From NCBI GenBank assembly GCA_002404795.1, contig DHKK01000142.1, positions 1 to 9,659 of the forward strand: 9,659 nt of DNA, read 5' to 3'. Position 1 is the first letter of the stretch; each line of letters opens with the position of its first letter. This document shows positions 1-5,960 of this stretch, piece after piece. This DNA is from Clostridiales bacterium UBA4696 (lineage in GTDB: Bacteria > Bacillota > Clostridia > Oscillospirales > Oscillospiraceae). The position numbers were made by a program, and so were the translations under genes. The notes beneath the pieces were generated by a model. The model saw only the letters and a list, made by a program, of their open reading frames with translations, was not told the origin of the DNA and searched no databases.

Positions 1-861
1 GGCTTTTCCCATGAAACCATCAAAAGCAACATTCAGGCGCTCAGCGGCTGTCTTTACTGGTGTATGTGTGACGAAGAGGGCGCAGCACCGCACACGCACG
101 TCTATATGGCATTTTCCAATGCAAAAGAGTTTACCAGCGTGCAGCGCCGCTTTTATGGTGCGCACATTGAAGCCGCCAAAGGTACGCACCGGGAAAACCG
201 GGATTATATCCGCAAGGAAGGAAAATGGCGCGACAGTGACAAATCCGAGACGAACAAACCGGAAACGTTTGAGGAATCCGGGGAACTTCCGGAGGAATCA
301 GATCGCCGCGTGAAGCAAACAGAAACGATTTTTGCAATGGTCGAAAATGGCGCGACAAACGCCGAGATCATGCGGGAGTGTCCGAGCGCCATGCTGCATC
401 TGCCGCGCATCGAGCAAGCCCGGCAGACGCTGCTGGAAGAAAAGTACCGCAAGGAGTTCCGCAAGCTGACAGTCGAGTATATCTGGGGTGAAACAGGCGT
501 TGGCAAGACGCGCAAGGTCATGGAAAAGTACGGCTATGAAAACGTCTGCCGCGTGACAAACTACGCGCATCCGTTCGACGGCTATAATGGGCAGGACGTG
601 CTTGTCTTTGATGAGTTCCGTTCCAGTCTGCCGCTGTCCGATATGCTCTGCTATCTGGACGGGTATCCGCTCATGCTGCCGTGCCGGTACGCAGACCGCG
701 TTGCGTGCTATACGAAGGTCTACATTATCAGCAACATTCCGCTGGAAAAGCAGTACCCCAACGTACAGTTTGAAGAACCAGCGAGCTTTGAAGCCTTCAA
801 ACGCCGTATAACGTCCGTGTGTCGGATGCTGCCCACGCTGCCGAACGGCGAATTGTTCTAA
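1..861 (+). CDS. CRESS-like Rep: HUH endonuclease plus superfamily 3 helicase (5' truncated by window)
   Basis: Replication initiator of the kind that nicks a rolling-circle origin and then unwinds DNA. The frame is open from base 1, so the true start and the first HUH-domain motif lie left of the window; the ATG at 64 is internal to the domain. Counting from base 1, the metal-binding motif is H31-T-H33 (HTHVY) and the nicking-tyrosine motif is Y69-I-R-K72. The helicase part has Walker A GETGVGKT (163-170), Walker B VLVFDEF (200-206), motif C IISN ending at N245, and a basic FKRRI stretch near the C-terminus that may hold an arginine finger. This order is that of circovirus/geminivirus Reps and of the related bacterial plasmid Reps. 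It sits 12 bp before an excisionase-like gene and upstream of an integrase, so it probably replicates an excised circular form. The family call is firm; the exact Rep subgroup is not determined. Confidence 0.85.
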   Translation, partial: GFSHETIKSNIQALSGCLYWCMCDEEGAAPHTHVYMAFSNAKEFTSVQRRFYGAHIEAAKGTHRENRDYIRKEGKWRDSDKSETNKPETFEESGELPEESDRRVKQTETIFAMVENGATNAEIMRECPSAMLHLPRIEQARQTLLEEKYRKEFRKLTVEYIWGETGVGKTRKVMEKYGYENVCRVTNYAHPFDGYNGQDVLVFDEFRSSLPLSDMLCYLDGYPLMLPCRYADRVACYTKVYIISNIPLEKQYPNVQFEEPASFEAFKRRITSVCRMLPTLPNGELF

Positions 862-873
862 GGGGGCGGCTGG

Positions 874-1065
874 ATGCTCAACGAATACCGCGATATTCTT
901 ACTCCGGAGGAGCTTGCCCGCGCGCTTGGAATCAGCCGAAAATCCGCCTATCAGCTGCTGCATGACGGCATGATTGGCTCCAAGCGGATCGGGAAAAAGT
1001 ATCTTGTTCCGAAGGTCTGTGTGCTGGATTATATCAATTCCGCACGCTATACCGTCCATCGATAA
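874..1065 (+). CDS. excisionase-like helix-turn-helix protein
   Basis: A 63-residue DNA-binding protein of the excisionase/HTH_17 (MerR-like winged helix) type. Residues 9-50 carry the family pattern: 'LTPEELARALGISRKSAYQLL' as the helix-turn-helix, then a short wing with 'GSKRIGKKYLVPK'. Such proteins bend DNA at attachment sites to favour excision by a tyrosine integrase, and some also act as repressors of their element. The ATG lies 12 bp after the Rep stop, with a G-rich stretch (862-868) as a possible ribosome site. The integrase starts 30 bp downstream, so all three genes are probably co-transcribed. The role as excisionase is inferred from family and position. Confidence 0.8.
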   Translation: MLNEYRDILTPEELARALGISRKSAYQLLHDGMIGSKRIGKKYLVPKVCVLDYINSARYTVHR

Positions 1066-1095
1066 CAGCAGGCCAGTGTCAGAAAGGAGTAACCA

Positions 1096-2247
1096 ATGAC
1101 AGGAAGCCTGCAAGTAAAAAATGATAAATTCTACATGGTGCTGAACAGCACCGAAAACGGCAAACGCAAACAGAAATGGATCTCGACCGGCCTGCCGGTC
1201 AAGGGCAATAAACGCAAGGCTGAACAGATGCTGCGCGAAACGCTGCGAAAATATGAAACGCAAGCTGGAATTATCCATGATGATGTGCGTTTTTCGGACT
1301 ATATTCGTCTCTGGCTGGAACAGACGAAGAAGCGTGTAGACGAAGTTACCTATCAGGGCTATGATACGCTGGCGCAGACGCATATTCTTCCGTATTTTGA
1401 CGCGCTCGGTATCAGGCTGCAAGAGGTCACGACGAAGGTGCTGCAAGTGTACTTCGATGAAAAAAGAGTAAACGGACGGCTGGACGGAAAAGGCGGTTTG
1501 TCTCCCAAAAGTCTGCGTCTGCATAAGAATGTTCTCTTTCAGGTGCTGACGGAAGCAGTGCGCAATCAGCTTTTATCAGCCAATCCGTGCCAATTTGTGC
1601 AGCTGCCGCAGAAGGAGCGGAAGGAAGCACATTTTTACAGTGCAGCGCAGATGCAGACACTATTCGCTGCACTGCAAAATGACCCGCTGCTGCCGCTTGT
1701 CAAAATCACGGCGATTTACGGACTGCGCAGAAGTGAACTGCTCGGTCTGCAATGGGACAGCATTGACGAAGAACGCGGAACGCTCTCTATCTGCCATACG
1801 GTCGTGAAAGTCACTTCCGTCGTGGAAAAGGACAAGACGAAGAACCGAACAAGCCGCCGCACATTTCCGCTGACACCGGAAGCCAGAGCAATTTTTGCAG
1901 AAGCCAAGCGTGCAGAAGCGGAAAACCGGCGCTTGTTCGGTGCGGATTATACGGAGAATCCCTATGTGTTCAAATGGGACGATGGACACCCGTATTCACC
2001 GGACTATATCAGCCATCGTTTTAACGACCTCCTGAAAAAGCACGGTTTGCCGCATATCCGTTTTCACGAAATCAGACACAGCTGCGCCAGTTTGCTTATC
2101 AACGCAGGAACGCCGCTGAAAGACGTGCAGGACTGGATGGGACACGCCGACATTCGCATGACAGCAGACCTCTACGGGCATCTGGACGTGTCGAGAAAGC
2201 AACAGTTAGCCGCGACGATTTCCGGTACACTGTCGAGCGCTTGTTAG
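1096..2247 (+). CDS. int: tyrosine recombinase / integrase of a tRNA-Pro-targeted element
   Basis: A 383-residue site-specific recombinase that would integrate and excise the element. It has an N-terminal AP2-like arm-binding region (about 1-55), a SAM-like core-binding domain (about 65-165) and a catalytic domain (about 180-375). Active-site residues are visible: R211 in GLRRSEL, a lysine in the KDKTKNRTSRR beta-hairpin, H324-E-I-R327-H, H350 in GHAD and nucleophile Y360 in DLYGH. The length is normal for phage/Tn916-type integrases and no damage is seen. A good ribosome site (AAAGGAG, 1083-1089) lies 6 bases before the ATG. The gene points towards the tRNA-Pro 3' end 81 bp away, the usual layout when the integrase gene abuts its attachment site. 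Confidence 0.93.
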   Translation: MTGSLQVKNDKFYMVLNSTENGKRKQKWISTGLPVKGNKRKAEQMLRETLRKYETQAGIIHDDVRFSDYIRLWLEQTKKRVDEVTYQGYDTLAQTHILPYFDALGIRLQEVTTKVLQVYFDEKRVNGRLDGKGGLSPKSLRLHKNVLFQVLTEAVRNQLLSANPCQFVQLPQKERKEAHFYSAAQMQTLFAALQNDPLLPLVKITAIYGLRRSELLGLQWDSIDEERGTLSICHTVVKVTSVVEKDKTKNRTSRRTFPLTPEARAIFAEAKRAEAENRRLFGADYTENPYVFKWDDGHPYSPDYISHRFNDLLKKHGLPHIRFHEIRHSCASLLINAGTPLKDVQDWMGHADIRMTADLYGHLDVSRKQQLAATISGTLSSAC

Positions 2248-2290
2248 AAATGCGTTAGAATGAAAACTGTAAAATCGTCTGAAAAGTAAA

Positions 2291-2326
2291 GAAAAATCCC
2301 GAAATCATACGATTTCAGGATTTTTC
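2291..2326 (-). terminator. intrinsic terminator after tRNA-Pro (also faces int)
   Basis: A 16-bp inverted repeat with one mismatch and a 4-base loop (ATAC); the arms are 2291-2306 and 2311-2326. On the minus strand it begins two bases after the tRNA CCA end and is followed by a T-rich run (TTTACTTTTC). It therefore fits a tRNA terminator. The arms end in A5/T5, so it could also stop rightward integrase transcripts before they run antisense through the tRNA. Confidence 0.75.
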
Positions 2327-2328
2327 GG

Positions 2329-2375
2329 TGGTCGGAGTGTCGGGATTCGAACCCGAGGCCTCTTGGTCCCGAACC
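2329..2375. other. candidate attachment site (att) in the 3' half of tRNA-Pro
   Basis: Tyrosine integrases of this type commonly recombine within the 3' part of a tRNA gene. Here the integrase gene ends 81 bp from the tRNA 3' end, and base composition rises on the other side of the tRNA. The core would be a segment of the anticodon-to-3'-end region, repeated at the far end of the element outside the window. The boundaries given are approximate and inferred, because only one copy can be seen. Confidence 0.45.
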
Positions 2376-2405
2376 AAGCGCGATACCAAACTTCGCCACA
2401 CCCCG
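2329..2405 (-). tRNA. tRNA-Pro (anticodon CGG)
   Basis: A 77-base tRNA on the minus strand with encoded CCA (TGG at 2329-2331). All arms fold: acceptor CGGGGTG/CACTCCG with one G-T pair, D stem GCGA/TCGC, anticodon stem CTTGG/CCAAG, and T stem TCGGG/CCCGA around TTCGAAT. The anticodon loop TTCGGGA gives anticodon CGG (plus-strand 2369-2371), which reads the proline codon CCG. The gene is intact although it borders the integrated element, as expected if integration recreates the tRNA 3' end. Confidence 0.97.
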
Positions 2406-2416
2406 TCAGCTCGAGT

Positions 2417-2445
2417 ATTATAGGGGATTTGCGGCAGTTTGTCAA
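2417..2445 (-). promoter_or_regulatory. consensus vegetative promoter of tRNA-Pro
   Basis: On the minus strand TTGACA (2445-2440) and TATAAT (2422-2417) are separated by exactly 17 bases. Both are perfect matches to the housekeeping sigma factor consensus. The -10 box ends 11 bases before the tRNA 5' end, so transcription would start a few bases ahead of the mature end. Confidence 0.93.
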
Positions 2446-2452
2446 GAGTTTT

Positions 2453-2480
2453 GCATGAAATTTTCTCGGGCGCATATAGT
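2453..2480 (+). promoter_or_regulatory. possible promoter of the protease unit (sigma-E-like or weak vegetative)
   Basis: CATATAGT (2473-2480) resembles the -10 box of the mother-cell sporulation factor sigma-E (CATACAnT). GCATGAA (2453-2459), 13 bases upstream, partly resembles its -35 box. Read as a vegetative promoter, the same stretch gives TTGCAT (2451-2456), 18 bases, then TATAGT (2475-2480). Either would start very close to the ribosome site (2486-2494), leaving a short leader, so the call is weak. Confidence 0.25.
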
Positions 2481-2500
2481 TCCCTGAGGAGGTGCGTGCA

Positions 2501-2779
2501 ATGAAGCAGACGCGTGACAGATCCTGCGGCAAAACGGACCGGCAGCCGGGGGCGTGGATCTCCCGGGTGTATCTGCTGCTGGCGCTCGTGATGCTGGTGC
2601 TGACGCTCAAGACCTGCGTCCCGGCGGTGGACGCTGCGCTGACCCGGCTTTCCGGCGCCGCGCGGCAGACGAAGACCGTGCAGGCGTTCGCAGCCCTGAC
2701 GGAGCGGCTGCGGGAGGGCGAGCCAGTGCAGGAGGCCCTGTCCGGCTCGTTCGAGATCCTGACCGGTGCCGGAAATTGA
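2501..2779 (+). CDS. small single-span membrane protein upstream of a site-2 protease
   Basis: A 92-residue protein that I do not recognise. It has a basic, polar N-terminus (1-18), one hydrophobic span (about 19-36) and a soluble tail of about 55 residues predicted mostly helical. The ATG at 2501 was chosen because GAGGAGGTG (2486-2494) lies 6 bases upstream; a GTG at 2492 would sit inside that ribosome site. The stop overlaps the next gene by 14 bases, so the two are translationally coupled. In Bacillus the protease SpoIVFB is encoded next to its membrane regulator SpoIVFA. Position and topology suggest an analogous partner, but the protein is far shorter and shows no LytM-like domain. That role is inference only. 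Confidence 0.75.
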   Translation: MKQTRDRSCGKTDRQPGAWISRVYLLLALVMLVLTLKTCVPAVDAALTRLSGAARQTKTVQAFAALTERLREGEPVQEALSGSFEILTGAGN

Positions 2780-3329
2780 TCTCCGGCCGGGCTTTTTCAT
2801 GTTTGCGATCGTCCTTGCCGCGCTCGACCGGAGCGGGTCGGTCCTGCCGATCCTGTACGCCATGGGCGTGCATGAGCTCGCGCACGTCGTGATGATGCTG
2901 GCCTGCGGCGGCCGGGTGCGGCGGCTGACGCTCCGCTTTGCCGATCTGCGGATCGACGCGGCCGGCCTCGGCTACCGGCAGGAGCTGCTCGCGGCGCTGG
3001 CGGGTCCGCTGGTCAACCTGGTCTGCGGGGCGCTGTTCTGCATGCGGCGCCCCGCCTTTGCCGCCTACAGCCTGATGCTCGGGATCTACAATCTGCTGCC
3101 CGTCTGGCCGCTGGACGGCGGCCGGGCGGTCCGCTGCGCGCTGGCACAACATCTGCCGCTGGCGCGGGCGGAGGCGGTCTCCCGCCGCAGCAGCTTCGCG
3201 GTCTGCGCGGCGCTGCTGCTGGCGGGGATCATCCTGACGTTTTTCCGCCGCGCCGGGCTCTGGCCGCTCGGCACGGCAGCCTATCTGACGCTCCGGCTGC
3301 TGACGCTGGCGAAGCGCACGGGCGAATAA
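2766..3329 (+). CDS. SpoIVFB-like M50 site-2 metalloprotease
   Basis: A 187-residue polytopic intramembrane zinc protease. The zinc-binding HELAH motif is at 36-40 and the third ligand lies in NLLPVWPLDGGR (109-120, D117). Hydrophobic segments lie at about 10-20, 26-47, 76-107 and 145-160. Family members cut membrane-bound substrates within or near the bilayer; SpoIVFB itself activates pro-sigma-K in the mother cell during sporulation. This protein ends soon after the core and lacks the C-terminal CBS domain of Bacillus SpoIVFB. The GTG at 2766 overlaps the preceding gene; an ATG at 2799 is an alternative start that still keeps the HELAH motif. Neither has a strong ribosome site, which fits coupled translation. 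The enzyme class is sure; a sporulation role is plausible but not shown. Confidence 0.88.
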   Translation: MPEIDLRPGFFMFAIVLAALDRSGSVLPILYAMGVHELAHVVMMLACGGRVRRLTLRFADLRIDAAGLGYRQELLAALAGPLVNLVCGALFCMRRPAFAAYSLMLGIYNLLPVWPLDGGRAVRCALAQHLPLARAEAVSRRSSFAVCAALLLAGIILTFFRRAGLWPLGTAAYLTLRLLTLAKRTGE

Positions 3330-3330
3330 C

Positions 3331-3379
3331 ACCGGCAGACAGTTCCGGCCGCGAAACGGAACGTTACCGGTTGCTTTTT
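3331..3379 (+). terminator. probable intrinsic terminator of the protease unit
   Basis: An interrupted hairpin directly after the protease stop. The inner stem is GTTCCG/CGGAAC (3342-3347 with 3357-3362), and the outer arms are ACCGG/CCGGT (3331-3335 with 3367-3371). It is followed by TGC and five T (3375-3379). The outer stem is separated by unpaired bases, so its strength is uncertain. Its 3' end shares bases with the -35 box of the next promoter. Confidence 0.5.
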
Positions 3380-3399
3380 ATGCCCGCAGCGGTTACAAT
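3371..3399 (+). promoter_or_regulatory. vegetative promoter of the radical SAM-thyX operon
   Basis: TTGCTT (3371-3376), 17 bases, then TACAAT (3394-3399), 33 bases before the start codon of the first gene. Each box differs from consensus by one or two bases and the spacing is ideal. Confidence 0.65.
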
Positions 3400-3432
3400 G
3401 AAATGAAATGCAACGAATGAGAAGGAACGGCC

Positions 3433-5280
3433 ATGACAGATCAGATCCACAGGATACTCACGCGCGTGCAGAAGCCTGCACGCTACGTGGGCGGAGAATA
3501 CAACCAGATTGTAAAGAAAAAGCAGGACGTCGACGTGCGCGTGGCATTCTGCTTCCCGGATACGTATGAGATCGGCATGTCGAACATCGGCATGCGCATC
3601 CTCTACGGCGTGATGAACGAGATGCCCGGCGTCTGGTGCGAGCGGGTGTTTGCCCCCTGGGGCGACATGGAGGCGGAGATGCGCGCGCACCAGCTGCCCC
3701 TCTGGGCGCTGGAGAGCCACGACCCCGTCCGTGATTTTGACCTCGTCGCTTTCACGCTCGGCTACGAGATGTGCTACTCGAACGTGCTCAACATGCTTGA
3801 GCTTTCCGGTCTGCCGCTGCTGGCCAAAGACCGCGAGGGGCTGGAGGGTATCGTCTTCGCCGGAGGCGTCTGCACGGTGAATCCGGAGCCGCTGGCCGAT
3901 TTCATCGACTTTTTCTCCATCGGAGAAGGGGAGGAGAGCACCCGCGAGATCATCGAGTGCTACCGCGCAGCGAAGCGGCAGGGCCTGAGCAAACAGGAAT
4001 TTCTGCGCGAGGCCGCGAAGCTCGAGGGCGTCTACGTCCCGTCGCTCTATACGCATACTTACAATGACGACGGCACCCTTGCCGCCATTGTGCCCGCGCC
4101 CGGCGCGCCCGCACGCGTCAAAAAACGCATCGTGCAGGATCTGGACCGGGCCTATTTCCCCACGAAGACCATCGTCCCCTCGACCCAGATCGTCCACGAC
4201 CGGTCGAATCTCGAGATCTTCCGCGGCTGCATCCGTGGCTGCCGGTTCTGTCAGGCAGGCTTCTGCTACCGGCCGATCCGCGCCAAATCCGCGGATACCC
4301 TGTGCAGGCAGGCGATCGAATCGCTCGAGGATTCTGGCAACAGCGAGATCACCCTCGCCAGCCTCTCGACCTCCGACTACCGCGAGCTCGAGACGCTGGC
4401 CGACGGCCTGCTCCGCTACTGCGAGCCGCGCAAGATCAATCTCTCGCTGCCCAGCCTCCGCGCGGACAATTTCTCGCGCGAGCTCATGCTGCGCATCCAG
4501 AAGGTGCGCAAGAGCGGTCTGACCTTCGCGCCCGAGGCCGGGACGCAGCGCCTGCGCGACGCCATCAACAAAAACGTCACCGAGGAAGAGATCCTCTCCA
4601 CCTGCGCCACGGCCTTCTCCGGCGGCTGGAACAGCGTGAAGCTCTATTTCATGCTGGGTCTGCCGACCGAGACGGACGAGGACGTCATCGGCATCGCCGA
4701 GCTGGTCTACAAGATCCTGCAGGTCTGGCGGGAAAACGGGAACGGGAAAAAGCGCGGCCTGTCCATCAATCTGGCCACGGCCTACTTTGTCCCCAAGCCC
4801 TTCACGCCGTTCCAGTGGGCGGCGCAGATCACGCCGGAGGAATACCTGCGGCGCGTACACCTGCTGCAGGCGAACCTGCACGCCAAGTGCGTCGATTACC
4901 GCTATCACGAGTCGGACCTCAGCCGCCTCGAGGCCGTCATGGCCCGCGGCGACCGCCGCGTGGGCAAAGCCCTGCTCGAGGCGCACGACCTTGGCTGCAG
5001 GCTCGACGGCTGGGACGAGTATTTTGACTATGAAAAATGGCTCGAGGCCTTCCGCCGCGCCGGGCTTGACCCGGACTTCTATACGACCCGCGGCTATGGT
5101 GTGGGCGAGATCCTGCCCTGGCAGACCATCGACGTCGGCGTCACCACGAACTTCCTGCTGCGCGAGCGCGAAAAGGCGCTGCGCTCGGAATCCACGCCCG
5201 ACTGCCGCACGCACTGCAACGGCTGCGGCGCCCGGCGGCTGAGCGAAAGGGGGCTGTGCGATGAATCGCCTGCTGTTTGA
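3433..5280 (+). CDS. TIGR03960-type B12-binding-domain radical SAM protein
   Basis: A 615-residue radical SAM enzyme with a cobalamin-binding-like N-terminal domain. The N-terminal region (about 30-190) has a Rossmann-like layout ('VRVAFCFPDTYEIGMSNIG', 'FDLVAFTLGYEMCYSN', 'IVFAGGVCTVNPEP'). The radical SAM barrel (about 255-480) binds the 4Fe-4S cluster through C266-X3-C270-X2-C273 in RGCIRGCRFCQAG. A second cysteine set, C591-X3-C595-X2-C598, lies near the C-terminus and could hold an auxiliary cluster. The substrate is unknown for the family. The next gene, which overlaps by 20 bases, encodes its regular partner; the two are fused in some relatives. GAAGGA (3421-3426) serves the ATG. The ribosomal-protein/RNase G neighbours often seen with this family are absent here. 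Confidence 0.9.
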   Translation: MTDQIHRILTRVQKPARYVGGEYNQIVKKKQDVDVRVAFCFPDTYEIGMSNIGMRILYGVMNEMPGVWCERVFAPWGDMEAEMRAHQLPLWALESHDPVRDFDLVAFTLGYEMCYSNVLNMLELSGLPLLAKDREGLEGIVFAGGVCTVNPEPLADFIDFFSIGEGEESTREIIECYRAAKRQGLSKQEFLREAAKLEGVYVPSLYTHTYNDDGTLAAIVPAPGAPARVKKRIVQDLDRAYFPTKTIVPSTQIVHDRSNLEIFRGCIRGCRFCQAGFCYRPIRAKSADTLCRQAIESLEDSGNSEITLASLSTSDYRELETLADGLLRYCEPRKINLSLPSLRADNFSRELMLRIQKVRKSGLTFAPEAGTQRLRDAINKNVTEEEILSTCATAFSGGWNSVKLYFMLGLPTETDEDVIGIAELVYKILQVWRENGNGKKRGLSINLATAYFVPKPFTPFQWAAQITPEEYLRRVHLLQANLHAKCVDYRYHESDLSRLEAVMARGDRRVGKALLEAHDLGCRLDGWDEYFDYEKWLEAFRRAGLDPDFYTTRGYGVGEILPWQTIDVGVTTNFLLREREKALRSESTPDCRTHCNGCGARRLSERGLCDESPAV

Positions 5281-5923
5281 AAAGACCGGCGACGCGGTCT
5301 ACATCTCGCATCTCGACCTCATGCGCATCTTCCAGCGCGCGTTCAAGCGGGCGGACATCATGATCTGGCACTCGCAGGGCTTCAGCCCGCGGGCCTATGT
5401 CTCCATCGCCCTGCCACTGCCCGTCGGCTCCGAGAGCTGCTGCGAGATTTTGGACTTTGAGATCCAGGACGGCTCGGTCGACCTTGAAAAGCTCCCGGCC
5501 CTGCTCAATCGCACCATGCCGGCCGGCATCCGCGTGCTGCGGGCCTATGAGAGCGCGGTCAAGATCCGGCACCTGACCCGCCTGCGGGCCGAGATCACGC
5601 TCGAGTATGACGCCGGTGTGCCCGAGACGGCGCAGAGCCGGATCGCGGCGCTGTTTTCCGGCGGCCCGGTGCTGGTCAAAAAGCGCACCAAGAGCGGCGG
5701 CGAGGCGGAGCTGGATCTGCAGCCGATGATCTTCGCGTGCAGCCTCCGTCAGCCGTCCCGGCAGGAGCTGGAGCTGACCGTCCTCGTCTCGGCGCAGAAC
5801 CCCAGCTGCAATCCGCAGCTGCTAGTGAACGCCATCGAGGCCTATCTGCCCGAATGCAGACCCGACTTCGCCCGCATCCGGCGGCTCGAGGTCTACGACG
5901 AGCAGGGCGAGCCGTTCCGTTAA
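5261..5923 (+). CDS. radical SAM-linked protein (TIGR03936 / DUF2344)
   Basis: A 220-residue soluble protein that accompanies TIGR03960 radical SAM proteins, or forms their C-terminal domain. The N-terminus shows the family pattern: 'YISHLDLMRIFQRAFKRA' (about 14-31) followed by 'SQGFSPRAYVSIALPLPVG' (about 38-57), then an acidic beta-rich stretch. No catalytic motif is recognisable and the biochemical role is unknown. A part in RNA or cofactor modification together with the enzyme is speculation. The ATG at 5261 lies within the end of the upstream gene, with GAAAGGGGG (5244-5252) as ribosome site, so translation is coupled and probably equimolar. Confidence 0.88.
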   Translation: MNRLLFEKTGDAVYISHLDLMRIFQRAFKRADIMIWHSQGFSPRAYVSIALPLPVGSESCCEILDFEIQDGSVDLEKLPALLNRTMPAGIRVLRAYESAVKIRHLTRLRAEITLEYDAGVPETAQSRIAALFSGGPVLVKKRTKSGGEAELDLQPMIFACSLRQPSRQELELTVLVSAQNPSCNPQLLVNAIEAYLPECRPDFARIRRLEVYDEQGEPFR

Positions 5924-5960
5924 GCTCCAAACATACCGCAAGAGAAAGAGAGGACCCACG

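Noticed and set aside
64..66. ATG at 64 as the start of the Rep gene
   Set aside because: The same frame is open to base 1, and the sequence before it (residues 1-21) reads as HUH-domain protein. Starting at 64 would leave only 9 residues before the HTH motif.
298..1524. 408-codon open frame on the minus strand across the rep, xis and int genes
   Set aside because: The three real genes share one reading frame, so a single antisense frame can stay open across them. Its product shows no recognisable domain, while the plus-strand genes have complete motifs and ribosome sites.
3364..5214. 616-codon minus-strand open frame opposite the radical SAM gene
   Set aside because: GC-rich codon use makes the antisense frame poor in stops. 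The product has no family features, and the plus strand carries a clear radical SAM protein.
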